From positions 19,825,472-19,889,471 of the forward strand of contig OY855914.1 of assembly GCA_963693305.1 (NCBI GenBank): a DNA stretch of 64,000 nucleotides, read 5' to 3'. The notes under the pieces were generated by a model. It saw only the letters and a program-made list of their open reading frames with translations, was not told the origin of the DNA and made no database searches. The translations under genes and the position numbers were made by a program. This document shows, in pieces, positions 1-11,011 of this stretch. Within the stretch, counting starts at the first letter, position 1, and every line of letters starts with the position of its first letter. The DNA is from Meandrina meandrites. Its lineage: Eukaryota; Cnidaria; Anthozoa; Scleractinia; Meandrinidae.

Positions 1-81
1 AGGGCTGCTTTGCATTGTCGGGAGTGATCAACAGCTTAAGGACATTGCTTCTTTCATTGCTGATAAAACAGCCAAAACTGC

Positions 82-390
82 ATGCTGAAAAACTCCAGGT
101 ATGATTTTCGGCTACTCAACATCAATGTACTGTCCTCTTAATATTTGGATTGTAAGGTACAATGTAGTGGGTTTCAAAGTAGACAGTTCGCAGCGCCCTT
201 TATCATGTTTATTTTGTCATAATTTTCTTTTTCGATCTCTGAACGCAGGAAAAGAATCGCGCAAGAAGCGGACGCCAGCGCAAAACGGGAGGCACGAGCT
301 GCGTTAAAAGATATAGAGGCTATGAACAGCTTATTTCAAGAGCTTAGTTTGAGAATTAGATCATCATGTCTTTTGATGAGGGAGACTTGA
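82..390 (+). CDS. Candidate two-exon micro-ORF, copy 1 (52 aa, unknown)
   Basis: Exon-like segments at 82-98 and 249-390 join in frame across a GT-AG interval (donor GTATGA, acceptor CTGAACGCAG). The result is a 52-residue peptide with a basic start, the core KRIAxExDASAxRxA and a later MNSLFQ block that would form a charged helix. The same structure recurs at 12739-13039 (intact, 52 aa) and 18221-18482 (donor changed to GC, different C terminus). A second diverged exon copy follows each time near 750, 13440 and 19075. No family is recognised. It could be an alternative upstream exon, a non-coding duplicate or a genuine small gene. Retention of the frame and splice sites in two copies is the only support. 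Confidence 0.3.
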
Positions 391-1981
391 CAGTTCCGTA
401 TTTTGGCAAGTCAATGTAAGTTTTATTTACTTCTTCCCCAATTAATCATTTTTTTTCTCACAACAAAAGCTGATTCGATAACCTTTTATTGTGAAGTTGG
501 GTGAGATAACCTTTAAATAGATATGAAGGACAAAACCGTTTTATTTTTAGTGATAATCTGATTGTTTATTATATCAGAAAGAGCATACTGAAAAAATTCA
601 ATTATGTTTTTCGGCTTGCTAAGTAATCAACGTTGTGTTACAAAACATCAAATTACTTTCGTTGCAGTATATATATTTAGCAAGTGAGTTTCAAGAGTGT
701 AAAGTTCACAGCCGTCTCTTTACTTGTATTTTTCTTCTATCTTTGAGCGCAGGAAAAGAATCGCGCGAGAGCTGGACGCCAGTGCAGAACGGAAAGCGCG
801 AGGTTTTGCGTTTAAGGTCATTCCCCCCAAATAGAACTGAACATAGATTTTCAACCAAACCTTGCCCACTGATTGGTTACCTTAAGGGAACTTAAATTTT
901 AAAATTAAAAGGGGGTCACCACAGTCGTTTAGGAGCAGGAAGACCTTGTATATACCACATAATTCCTAGATAATTCCTTTGCGAATACTGCCAAAGTACA
1001 CGTTTCCGGTGATCGGTGATAACCTTTTTTTCAAACATAGGAATTGATCTGTATTCATTTTATAGAAAGAATTTGATCGTTGCACCCAAAATACGAGAAA
1101 AATTTGATAGTTACCCTTACTCGTTTACGAGTAGGCGGCGATTTATTTCTCTCGCGGACTAAGTTGCATGGAGAAAAGCCGCCATTTTGTTTATGTGCGC
1201 GCACAAATTACGCGTCAAATTTTGCGCAGTAAGGATGCGCAATGCAATACAGGGCAATGACTTTAATATTAGTGAGGCTATGAACAGTCTATCTAGCTAT
1301 TTCAAATGATGAATGTCAATTTGTGAATTAGAGAAAGCCAAACCTTTTGATGGGCGAAACTCGACAGTTCTGTGTTAATTTGGCAAGTCAAAGTAAGTTT
1401 TGATTTACATCCGGTCAATTAACAACAAAAGGTTATTCGATAACCTTTTGTTGTCAAGTTGGCTATTGTTCTTTCCAAGCCGATAAAACTTTCATTTACG
1501 CGAGACTTGATAATTCAGCAAGGCAAAATAAGCAAGTTTTATTAGTTAATTAATTGTCACACCGCATGATAAAATGTGAGAAAAAACTGTTTTATTGAGC
1601 TAAGCGGAAGGGTGAGATAATCTATTGTTTTTGTTTTGTTTTTGTTTCGTTTTGTCAATTCAGTTTTTAGCCACTTACAACATGAGATAACACGATCGAT
1701 GCCAACAATATTCATTGCTGAGATTAGGGAATTTAATCAAAACGGTTTGATTCAGAAAACGCAGACAAAACTGGTTTGAAAACTACTGAGCGTTTTTAAT
1801 GTCTTTCATGCTTGGTTTGATTAGTGGGTGGGTGAGATAATCTATTGTTCTTTTCAAGTCACTTTTTAGCCACTTACAAGGTGAGATCAATCTTTTTGTA
1901 GTGAAGCTAATTAAGACGTAAACAGACACTTTACTCTCTTTTCAACAATAGAGTTCAAAACACCACGCGTCCAACCAGAGA

Positions 1982-1987
1982 TATAAA
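1982..1987 (+). promoter_or_regulatory. TATA-like box of truncated homeobox copy
   Basis: TATAAA lies 76 to 81 bases before the homeobox ATG in all three copies (1982, 14678, 19819), inside a conserved stretch containing CCAACCAGAGATATAAATTG. Conserved spacing suggests a core promoter element. Functional status is inference. Confidence 0.45.
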
Positions 1988-2062
1988 TTGAAATACCAAG
2001 TTGTTTTCATTAGCTTGAAACAGCCACTGTTCGCGTCATCACACGAAACCCAGCCTTTAGTG

Positions 2063-2164
2063 ATGTCTTCTCGTTGCGGAGCACTTGCCAAGCAGTCTCT
2101 TTCAGTGGATTCTGTGAAACGTTATTTGGACTTCGATTCTTTCCGAACGGAAAGAATCGAATGA
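2063..2164 (+). pseudogene. Truncated homeobox exon 1 (third copy)
   Basis: The ATG and first 29 codons match exon 1 of homeobox genes A and B, beginning MSSRCGALAK. Homology stops at about 2150. The following bases form a perfect inverted repeat with the last exon bases, and the frame hits TGA at 2162-2164. No homeodomain exon follows; instead unrelated DNA leads into a GPCR fragment. It is therefore a 5' remnant, not a gene. Confidence 0.85.
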
Positions 2165-2381
2165 CTCGGTTTTCTCTTGTTGAAATCTGCCTGCAAAGAA
2201 GGTGTATGTTTTGCAGGATAATTCTACAGGTTTCTCTTCTCCAGGTTTGATTCTTGGTTCAGATATCGTTATTTAGTAAACAAAAACAACAGAACTGAGC
2301 AGAGCAAGATACAGCGGATTCAGATTGAGCGTTTAACGGTCTCAGTTGTCGCGTTCGTTGTCACGGCTGAATTGATTGTCT

Positions 2382-2755
2382 TATGCTAACAAAGACTGGA
2401 GAGTTGGGGCTGTGGGTGTTTTGCTTTGCTTTGCTTGTGTAACCGTATAAATGGATAAAAAATAGGTGCTCGTATTTTTGTCTTCTTCACTTAATCCTCT
2501 TCTGTATTTGTGGAGAATGAAAGATATTCGAAATGAAGTCAAACAAATGGTTGAAGGAATATTCTTTACTGACAACTAGATGACAAAAAGCTAAAGATTG
2601 TAAAGTTTTTCTGATCATTTGTAGAGAGCGTAACTTAACGAGACTATAGAGTTCTTCGAAGTCGATCGCGAACATGTTATTTATCCATTTATACGGTTTT
2701 ACAAGCCAAGCAAAACACCCACAGCCCCAACTCTCCGGTCTTTGTTAGTATAAAA
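2382..2755. repeat. Inverted repeat around GPCR fragment
   Basis: The left arm, about 2382-2464, is an inverted copy of about 2678-2755; both contain the GGGGCTGTGGGTGTTTTGCT type stretch in opposite orientation. The right arm matches the native 3' flank of the GPCR pseudogene near 11190-11300, so the left arm is the misplaced one. A GPCR C-terminal fragment lies between the arms. Confidence 0.75.
2472..2579 (+). pseudogene. Class A GPCR C-terminal fragment
   Basis: The 35 codons plus stop encode TM7 and the tail of the cluster's receptors: SSSLNPLLYLWRMKDIRNEV. The NPxxY motif is present, but TM1 to TM6 are absent and the left side is replaced by an inverted repeat arm. It most resembles the end of the pseudogene at 10833-11011, including the short tail ending TDN. 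Confidence 0.85.
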
Positions 2756-3667
2756 CACCTAATATTATAACCTGGAGCTCAATCTTAAAAACGAGGTCTG
2801 TTGGATATGACGTGTTTCCAAAGCAGATGATTTAGAACAACACGAATACTGGGAATTACTAAAAAAAACAAAGTGAAAAATATTTAAATACATTAAGACA
2901 GTAGATACTGCAGTAGAATCTGTTGTTTAGAATAAAAGTCGTAAACAAGTAATGAATGGAGGTGAAGATGTGCTTTTGAGTAACGACTACGACTTTTTTG
3001 TTAGAAAAAAGGTAAGGTACTTGAAAATGCACAATTACACATATAAATTCTCAAAACTACAATGCTGTCACTGAATCAGTAAAGGGCTCTCTGTAAAATT
3101 CCAATTAAGAAATTTCTCTAAATAAGCCGTTTTCGTATTCTCGGTATCGAACTGGAACTAGCTTGCAATTGAGGCTGATGCGGGTAAATATTTTCTAATG
3201 CAAATGAGATGAAGCTGTTTTTAATGATATTCCCCCGCATTAGCCTCCATTGCATGCTAGTTCTAGTTGAAAACCGAGAGTACGAAACTGGCCTATTTAA
3301 ACATGTCAGCATAACGTTGTACTTGATTAGCATATACAAATGAAGTTTGATTATTTTTGCGTTGTTTACTGGCTGAAGTTGATTGTTCTATTACTAAAGG
3401 TTAAACATTGAAATCGAGTACAATACTGATCAATGACGACGGAAGCTTTTTAAAACTACGTTGTTGAAATTAATTTTATTCTATTGCTTTCGCCATTCAT
3501 ATTTAATTACTATTTAATCAAGGTGAAGGAGATAAGTTTAATTACAAAATTTCCCACATATGGTCTCGTGACATCGTTTCGTTTCCATACATTAAGCAAC
3601 CGAACAGCTGAGGACAGTTTTCTTTTGATGAACCAATCTTAGTTGGTATAACAGAAGGAAGAGGAAA
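2756..3667. repeat. Gene-free stretch with palindromic MITE at 3118-3300
   Basis: No gene is visible. At 3118-3300 two arms of about 65 bases face each other (left TAAATAAGCCGTTTTCGTAT, right its diverged complement ending GGCCTATTTAA) around a short centre. This is the structure of a non-autonomous inverted-repeat element. The remainder is AT-rich and contains the presumptive promoter of the next GPCR. Confidence 0.65.
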
Positions 3668-4630
3668 ATGTACAATAATACAACGGTCCGTCTTAGCGAA
3701 GCCAACATGTTCCCCAACTTATACAAGGATGAGAAAAACCACAGCGTTTTTTCTTGTATGGTTACTTTGTCGACTTCAATTGCCATCGCCATTTTATCGC
3801 CAGTGGCAGTGGTGGGCAATGGTTTGGTTTTGACGGCAATTTGGAGGAATCTGTCTCTTAGAACTCCTTCCTACATTCTACTCGCTGGATTGGCTTTCAC
3901 TGACCTCAGCACAGGGCTCATAGCTCAGCCATTTTATGTTGCAATGAAGTTGATCTCCCTGACAGACCCTCTGCCGAACAAGACAACCGTTCTTATAATA
4001 ACAGCCATCGCCAATGGCTCTGCAACGTACTTTATTCCTATGACGACGTCCATAATTACAGTTATGTCAATCGAACGATGGCTGCACATGACTCGCCGCT
4101 CTTTTCTAACAGTGCGCCGTGTTTACTATACAGTTTTCGGACTATCTCTCCTTCCGATCCCGATTGTTGTACATCACGTACTGATCATTCGTAATAACGC
4201 AGGTTATTTAACACCAGTACATATGACTTCTATTTCAATCTTACTTTTTTGCCTCATTGTCACCTCAGTAGCTTACTTTAAAGTATTCCGCATAATACGA
4301 AGTCATCAGCAGCAAATTCAGGCGAACAATTTATCTCAAGTCTCTGGTCAACCAGCAATCAACTTTGCTAAATACAAAAAGTCCGTTTTCACCGTCCTTT
4401 ATATTTTAGCAATTTTCTATGTTACTTACTCCCCCCTTGCTATCACCTTTGGGTTATTTCTATATTGGGAAAATGGGAACCATTATGTTACAGGTCCATT
4501 CTTAGACGTGTCAATTGTATTTATATTTTTGTCTTCTTCCCTAAATCCTATCCTTTACTTGTGGAGAATGAGTGATATTCGAAATGAAGTTATAAGTTTG
4601 GCTAAAGCTGTACTCTGCAAAGTTAACTAG
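3668..4630 (+). CDS. Class A GPCR, intact, intronless (320 aa)
   Basis: This is a seven-helix rhodopsin-family receptor acting at the plasma membrane; the ligand is unknown. Seven hydrophobic segments are visible. TM1 carries VVGNGLVL, TM2 LAGLAFTDL, TM3 ends SIERW (E-R-W in place of D-R-Y), the third intracellular loop contains FKVFRIIRSHQQQ, and TM7 has SSSLNPILYLW (NPxxY). The TM6 CWxP motif is replaced by YSPLAI, and no cysteine is seen at the usual TM3 extracellular position, so the conserved disulfide may be missing. Several NxT/S sites lie in the short N terminus. The length and single exon are normal for cnidarian class A expansions. It is the most diverged member of the local family and has no close flanking duplicate. 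The loop and TM7 motifs recall the amine/adenosine-like branch, but the subfamily is not certain. Confidence 0.9.
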   Translation: MYNNTTVRLSEANMFPNLYKDEKNHSVFSCMVTLSTSIAIAILSPVAVVGNGLVLTAIWRNLSLRTPSYILLAGLAFTDLSTGLIAQPFYVAMKLISLTDPLPNKTTVLIITAIANGSATYFIPMTTSIITVMSIERWLHMTRRSFLTVRRVYYTVFGLSLLPIPIVVHHVLIIRNNAGYLTPVHMTSISILLFCLIVTSVAYFKVFRIIRSHQQQIQANNLSQVSGQPAINFAKYKKSVFTVLYILAIFYVTYSPLAITFGLFLYWENGNHYVTGPFLDVSIVFIFLSSSLNPILYLWRMSDIRNEVISLAKAVLCKVN

Positions 4631-7104
4631 ATATGTACCGTACTGAAAGTATATAATTAGAGAGATATTTTGAAATGTTAAAAAGAGGAAGAAATATTCA
4701 CAACTACACATTTAAATTGCAGATTGACCACAATACTTGGTTCTGTTTGGATTGCAGGTCTCAAAGTTCCGTTAATATAAATTAATTATTTAATCCAAAG
4801 TTATAGCGAACCTGGATGGTTTAATATTACAATAACTGAACTTCGAAGTTAATTACAATATAACTAAGGTATACATGTTGAAGAAAAAATAAAACGAAAA
4901 TTATTTTCTTGATAAATGAAAGCATATGCAATCGCCCTTTCTAATTCAAATAACAAAATTTATTCATATCCAAACAGCAACTATAATTACAATTTTCCAT
5001 TGAAATTGAAATAAAGGAATGAACAGAACTTCCTTCAAACTTATTTAACATAAAATGTAAATAAATGAACCAGAACTTTCTTTTAGACACAGTCACAATA
5101 AAATGACAATATAGAAAGGTGTGCAACCTTGTCAGGGTAGATAAAAATTAATTAAAAACTGCGCGTGATTACAAAGCTGAAGTGTGGGATTGGTGGTTAT
5201 TTTTCTATATTTTTGTTATTTAGTTATTTAATATGAAATAAAATTACCTTGACCAGCAATCAAAAGCATTATGTAATGTTTAATAAATATATGAGCAGCA
5301 GTGTTTTATCAAGTTTAAAAGAGAAGGCACAGCCGAGTGTTTTAGACTTGATAAAACACGAACTGCGAATTTATTGAACGGCTCCAAAATCTTCTGATGT
5401 AGATCAACTCATTTTTGAACTAATATTTAGATTTGGGATTATTTTGGTCTAGAAAATTGGACGTAAAGTTTAGCCGTGTCTTTATCAGATATGAAGACAC
5501 GCATTAAACATTAATTTCTTTTGCATTTTCTTTATGAGTTATTAATGAGTTTTTGAAAATTTAGAGAGTTTTCAATTTTGTTTATTTAGCTTCGATTTTC
5601 CTTTTGGTATTTCCTGAAATCCTTAATGAACAAATATTAATGAAAAAGCAGGTTACATCGATATGATAGGTGTAGTCTTGTTTTTTCGAAGTTCGTTAAA
5701 AAGCAGTTTATTGTAAATGAAAATTCTCCTCCCATATTAAAGAATAAATCAACCCCAATTTCATTCACAACAGCAGCTAGTCCAGATTTTATGGGTTTGG
5801 TACCGTAGAGTCGGCATTGTAAAGTGTATTCCTGTCTTTTCGAACTTGTGAGAGTCCTCTAAGCAAAATTAATTTCACTTTGTTCATTAGAACTGAATGT
5901 ATAAATAATGAAGAAAGATAACAAAGAATGAGCAGCAACATCAAGATTAATTTCGATTTCTTCATTAAAGTTTAAATAGCGCCGCAATGAACTGACGTTT
6001 CATTCAAATTCTTCAACCCAAATATAAACAAATGAAGAGCCTATCTCCTGCCTTTCAGTGTTTTTTCCGAGTCAGTTAAAACACACTTATAACCTAAGAG
6101 GTTCCAATATTTGCAAGTCTTTACATTTGCTTATATAAAACAATCCTGTAGCTAGCAGAAATGTTTGTATAATTCATATATTTTCAAATCAGTTTAGCTG
6201 ACCCACAATTGGAAGCAGTAACATCTCTCAGTGTCGTTTATCACTTTTCTTCAATCGATAATAATCAAACTTATTTCTTTGAACGGAAAGTTGACAGACT
6301 TTCAATCATCAGAAAGTTTCAGACTGCACTTTAACAAAGGCTCATCGAATGACAAACATGTTTTCAAAATATTACTGATCGGTATAAAGACCATGGTCTA
6401 AATCTAAGCCGCACGACGTCTCTAATTACAGACAACCATGTTCACTTCACCAATCTAAGGAAGACTGTATGGAATTATCACATGCACGGTAATCAAGAAA
6501 AAAAACCGGAAATCGCTGTTTAATGAATTGTTTTATTTTTATAGTTTGCATTCATTGTCCAAAGTAATTTAGAATGTTGAAATAACGCTGCATCTCATCA
6601 AACGTAAATGAAAAATTCTTTTGTTTGAACGGATGGTCGACAGAGTTTCAATCGCCAAGTTGCTGATGGCAAGCTGCATTTCTCCTCATGAGTGAACCAT
6701 GTAATAAAATGGTCATTATAAATTTGAATCAACCCAATATCTTTACTAATGCTACTCTTTTGAAGTGTTTCAACGCCACAGCAGAGAAGCAAGTTTAATC
6801 ACTTCATTTATTTAGGAAGATTCCATGGGTTTATCACATGCAAGGCTTTTAATAAGTCGATGAATAGAAAGTTCCGTTTGATTGAATGTTGTTTGTTTAG
6901 CTTGTATTCCATTGATTTCCAGCTTCCTTAGGAACTAACATCTTATCACAAGAACGTGAAGTTCGCTTTAAGATTGCATGTCGTCACGACCAATAAATCA
7001 ATTCTTATTATCGGTTCTTGCCTCAATGGCTAGCTTGTAACTTGTTTCGCGGAGTTACTTTCCTTTTATATTAAGGAATTACGCTGATAAGCTCAACAAG
7101 AAGA
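4631..7104. repeat. Intergenic DNA with hairpin element 5281-5375
   Basis: No gene was found. At 5281-5375 inverted arms (GTGTTTTATCAAGT against ACTTGATAAAACAC, with further pairing outside) form a hairpin MITE of about 95 bases. From about 6540 to 7104 the sequence is the upstream flank that is duplicated before the next two receptor copies (8420-8960 and 10300-10835). Confidence 0.6.
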
Positions 7105-8058
7105 ATGTCAATGCCGAACAACACAACGTCCTTTCTTCTCCAACCTTCGTTCGACACGTCTAACTTTTACCGTGATTTCTATGAAGTAGTGCTGCCAGTT
7201 TTGATTGCCATCGCTATTTTAGCGCCAGTGGCAGTGTTGGGAAATGCTCTCGTTTTAGCGGCAATTTGGAGGAACCCGTCTCTCAGAACACCTTCTTACA
7301 TTCTGCTTGCTGCATTGGCTTTCACCGACCTTTGTACTGGAATTATTGCCGAACCATTTTTTGCAGCAAATGAGTTGATCCTCTTGGCAGATCCTCTGAT
7401 CAACCTATTAGATCAAAATAGCTGGCCAACAATCTATTTGATAACAAGAACTATCGGCTATGGTTGCCAAGTATACTTTTTTAATCTGGCTTTATTTATC
7501 ATAACATTGATGTCCATTGAACGATGGCTGCATATGACTCGGCGATCATGGGTAACAGTGTTTCAGCTCCACCGTATTGTGATGGTACTATTTTTCCTTC
7601 CAATTCCTTTTGCTTTTTATCTTGTAAAAGACTCTAATAGCAAAGCATTTTATTTTGCTAGTATTTCGGTTATACTGTTTTGTATTTCCGTTACTTCAGT
7701 GGCATACTTTAAAGTTTTTAGAATAATTCGTTCTCATCAACAGCAAATTCACGCCAATGAATCGGCCCAGAATTTTGCTCAACCAGCGATAAACTTTGAA
7801 AAATACAAGAAATCCGTGTTCTCGATCCTTTATATTCTGGTTATTTTTTATATAGGATACTTCCCAGTGGCCATCACTATGGGGTTGTCGCTGTTTGTTT
7901 TGGAAAATTGGAAAATGATTATTGTGCCTTTCTACGTTTCAACTGTCCTGGCTTTTTTGTCTTCTTCACTTAATCCTCTTCTTTATTTGTGGAGAATGAA
8001 AGATATTCGGAATGAAGTCACAAAACTGGTTAAACAAATACTCTGTATGGAAAACTAG
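7105..8058 (+). CDS. Class A GPCR, intact, intronless (317 aa)
   Basis: This plasma-membrane receptor is about half identical to the product of 3668-4630 and very close to the broken copy at 8961. TM1 has VLGNALVL, TM2 LAALAFTDL, TM3 ends SIERWLHMTRR, ICL3 FKVFRIIRSHQQQIHAN, TM6 region FYIGYFPVAI, and TM7 SSSLNPLLYLW. The ERW variant of DRY and the absence of CWxP are shared by the whole cluster. One N-glycosylation site NNTT is at the N terminus. The ATG at 7105 is chosen because the same context, AAGAATGTCAATGCC, precedes the next copy; an in-frame ATG at 7111 is an alternative. It is the first unit of a tandem array with a period near 1.87 kb. The ligand is unknown. Confidence 0.92.
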   Translation: MSMPNNTTSFLLQPSFDTSNFYRDFYEVVLPVLIAIAILAPVAVLGNALVLAAIWRNPSLRTPSYILLAALAFTDLCTGIIAEPFFAANELILLADPLINLLDQNSWPTIYLITRTIGYGCQVYFFNLALFIITLMSIERWLHMTRRSWVTVFQLHRIVMVLFFLPIPFAFYLVKDSNSKAFYFASISVILFCISVTSVAYFKVFRIIRSHQQQIHANESAQNFAQPAINFEKYKKSVFSILYILVIFYIGYFPVAITMGLSLFVLENWKMIIVPFYVSTVLAFLSSSLNPLLYLWRMKDIRNEVTKLVKQILCMEN

Positions 8059-8960
8059 ATGAAAACAAGACTAAGATTGTAAAGTTTCACAGATTGAGGT
8101 CATAGACAACTTAAAAATCAATTGCAAACGTCAGTTTTATCCAGGAATCAATTTATTTATTTCTGGAAATAGCGAGTGTGTTTCTTTACTTAAAGAAAAA
8201 GTAGACGTCTTCTGCAGCTTTGACCCTTGCTAGAGATAACTTTATTTACCAGAAAGCTAGCATAACTCTGAACTATCTTGATGTGAAAAGAACAGCATTT
8301 CCCTTTTTGACTGACTAGTTTAAGAACCCAACACAAGTTTGACTGTTTTTGGCTTTATTTAGAAACCTTTGGCATCTCAAGGGTTTAAAAAGCCTTGCTG
8401 GAGGTAAATAGAAATCGAAATTAATTTGGAATGTTCAAATAACGCTGCATCTCGTCAAACGTAAATGAAAAAAAAAATACTTTTGTTTGAACATGTGGTC
8501 GACAGAGTTTCAATTACCACGTTACTGCCTCCTCACGCTGCATGTGAACCATGTAATAAAATGGTCATTATAAATTTGATTTCTACCTTATATCTTTACT
8601 AAAGCTACTCTTTTGAAGTTTTTCACCGCCGCAGCAGAGAACTATGTTTATTCACTTCATTTATTCAAAAAGACTGCATGGTTCTATCACATGCGAGGCT
8701 TTTTATAAGGCGATGAATAGAAAGTTCCGTTTGATTGAATGTTGTTTATTTAGTTTCATTGATTTCCCGCTTCCTTAGGAACAAATATCTAATCATAATA
8801 AGGTGAAGTTCGTATAAGATTGCTTGTCGTCACGACCGATAAATCAATTCTTGTTATCTGTTCTTGCTTCAATGGATAGCTTGTAACTTGTCTCGCGAAG
8901 TTACTTTCCTTTTATATCAAGGAATCACACTGATAAGCCCAATTGTTAACAACAAGAAGA

Positions 8961-9938
8961 ATGTCAATGCCAAACAACACAACGTCCTTTCTTCTCCAAC
9001 CTTCGTTCAACACGTCTAACTTTTCCCGTGATACACAAAACCGCACCTCAGATTTCTATGAAGTAGTGCTACCAGTTTTGATTGCCATCGCTATTTTAGC
9101 GCCAGTGGCAGTGTTGGGAAATGCTCTGGTTTTGGCGGCAATTTGGAGGAACCCGTCTTTCAGAACACCTTCTTATATTCTGCTTGCTGCATTGGCTTTC
9201 ACTGACCTTTGTACTGGAATTTTTGCCGAACCATTTTTTGCAGCAAATGAGTTGATCCTCTTGGCAGATCCTCTCATTAACCCATTTGATCAAAATAGCT
9301 GGTCAACACTCTATTTGATAACAAGAACTATCGGCTATGGTTGCCTAGAATACTTTTTTAATCTGGCTTTATTCATCATAACATTGATGTCCATTGAACG
9401 ATGGCTGCACATGACTCGGCGATCATGGGTAACAGTTCATCGGCTTTATCGTATTATGGAGGTACTATTTTTCCTTCCAATCCCTTTTGTTTTTTATATT
9501 GTAAAAGACCCTTCTAACAAAGCATATTATTTTACTAGTATTTCGGTTATACTGTTTTGCATTTCCGTTACTTCAGTGGTATACTTTAAAGTTTTCAGAA
9601 TAATTCGTCGTCATCAACAGCAAATTCACGCCAACGAATCGTGCCAGAATTTTACTCAACCAGGGATTAACTTAAAAAAATACAAGAACTCCGTGTTCTC
9701 AATCCTTTATATTCTCGTTATTTTTTACATATGATACTTCCCAGTGGCCATCGCTATGGGGTTGATGCTGTTTGTTTTGGAAAATTGGAAAATGATAATT
9801 GTGTCTTTCTACGTTTCAACTGTGTTTGTATTTTTGTCTTCTTCACTTAATCCTCTTCTTTATTTGTGGAGAATGAAAGATATTCGGAATGAAGTCACAA
9901 AACTGGTTAAACAAAAACTCAGCTGTATGGAAAACTAG
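8961..9938 (+). pseudogene. Class A GPCR with in-frame TGA in TM6
   Basis: The coding sequence matches 7105-8058 throughout, plus a ten-residue insertion in the N terminus near 9034-9063. At 9732-9734 the codon is TGA where the intact copy has GGA (Gly of YIGYF), a single-base change. The same frame then continues uninterrupted from 9735 to the normal stop at 9936-9938 and supplies the rest of TM6, TM7 with NPLLY and the tail. The truncated product would lack TM7. The alternatives are a polymorphic null allele, a sequencing error or a very young pseudogene, because no other damage is visible. The start is the ATG at 8961, homologous to 7105. Confidence 0.88.
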
Positions 9939-10832
9939 ATGAAAACAAGACTAAGGTTGTAAAGTTTCACAGATTGAGGTCATAGACAATTTAGAAATCA
10001 ATCGCAAACGTCAGTTTTATCCAGGAATCAATTTATTTATTTCTGGAAATAGCAAGTGAGTTTCTTTACTTAAAGAAAAAGTAGACGTCTTCTGCAGCTT
10101 TGACCCTTGCTAGAGATAACTTTATTTACCAGAAAGCTAGCATAACTCTGAACAATTATTTTAGCTTGATGTGAAAAGAACAGCATTTCCCTTTTTGACT
10201 GACTAGTTTAAGAACCCAACACAAGTTTGACTGTTTTTGGCTTTATTTAGAAACCTTTCGCATCTCAAGGGTTAAGCCTTGCTGGAGGTAAATAGGAAAC
10301 CAAATTAATTTGGAATGTTCAAATAACGCTGCATCTCGTCAAACGTAAATGAAAAATACTTTTGTCTGAACATGTGGTCGACAGAGTTTCAATCACCACG
10401 TTACTGCCTCCTCACGCTGCATGTGAACCATGTAATAAAATGGTCATTATAAATTTGATTTCTACCTTATATCTTTACTAAAGCTACTCTTTTGAAGTTT
10501 TTTCACCACCGCAGCAGAGAACCATGTTTATTCACTTAATTTATTCAAAAAGACTGCATGGTTTTATCACATGCAAGGCTTTTTATAAGGCGATGAATAG
10601 AAAGTTCCGTTTGATTGAATGTTGTTTATTTAGTTTCATTGATTTCCCGCTTCCTTAGGAACAAACACTGGATCTAATCACAATAAGGTGAAGTTCGTAT
10701 AAGATTGCTTGTCGTCACGACCAATAAATCAATTCTTGTTATCGATTCTTGCCTCAATGGCTAGCTTGTAACTTGTTTCGCGGAGTTACTTTCCTGATAT
10801 ACTTACAAGCTCAATTGTTATCAACAACAAGG

Positions 10833-11011
10833 ATATCAACGCCGAACAAAACAACGTCCTTTCTTCTCCAACCTTCGTGCCTTTCTACGTTTCAACTGTC
10901 CTGGCATTTTTGTCTTCTTCACTTAATCCTCTTCTTTATTTGTGGAGAATGTAAGATATTCGAAAAGAAGTCAAACAAATGGTTAAAGGAATATTCTGTA
11001 ATGACAACTAG
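10833..11011 (+). pseudogene. GPCR remnant with internal deletion
   Basis: The start codon is changed to ATA at 10833. About 16 codons of N terminus (TTSFLLQPS) are joined directly to the TM7 region (STVLAFLSSSLNP in the ancestral frame). The deletion removes roughly 0.75 kb and shifts the frame, and the codon after WRM is TAA in the ancestral frame. This is the third unit of the array and clearly non-functional. Confidence 0.92.

Larger units (their letters stand above)
1..2160 (+). repeat. Segmental duplicate of homeobox upstream region (third copy)
   Basis: This stretch matches about 12660-14850, the upstream region of homeobox gene A, nearly base for base apart from small indels. It also matches 18200-19990, upstream of gene B, more loosely. 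It includes a candidate micro-ORF, a second diverged copy of the same exon-like motif near 750-815, a conserved TATAAA at 1982-1987 and the first 88 bases of homeobox exon 1. Copy-to-copy similarity puts this copy closest to gene A, since both share the 900-1250 block that gene B lacks. The left end of the duplication lies outside the window. Confidence 0.85.
7105..11011 (+). repeat. Tandem array of three GPCR units (about 1.87 kb period)
   Basis: Starts homologous to one another occur at 7105, 8961 and 10833. The intergenic parts also align (8060-8960 with 9940-10830), including landmarks such as GAACCATGTAATAAAATGGT and the CTGGAAATAGC block. The third unit has lost most of its coding region. 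This is a classic unequal-crossover array. Confidence 0.9.

Noticed and set aside
9732..9734. TGA in the GPCR read as selenocysteine or programmed readthrough
   Set aside because: The intact paralogue has Gly there, GPCRs of this family have no Sec, and no SECIS-like structure was noticed downstream. A simple nonsense mutation explains it.
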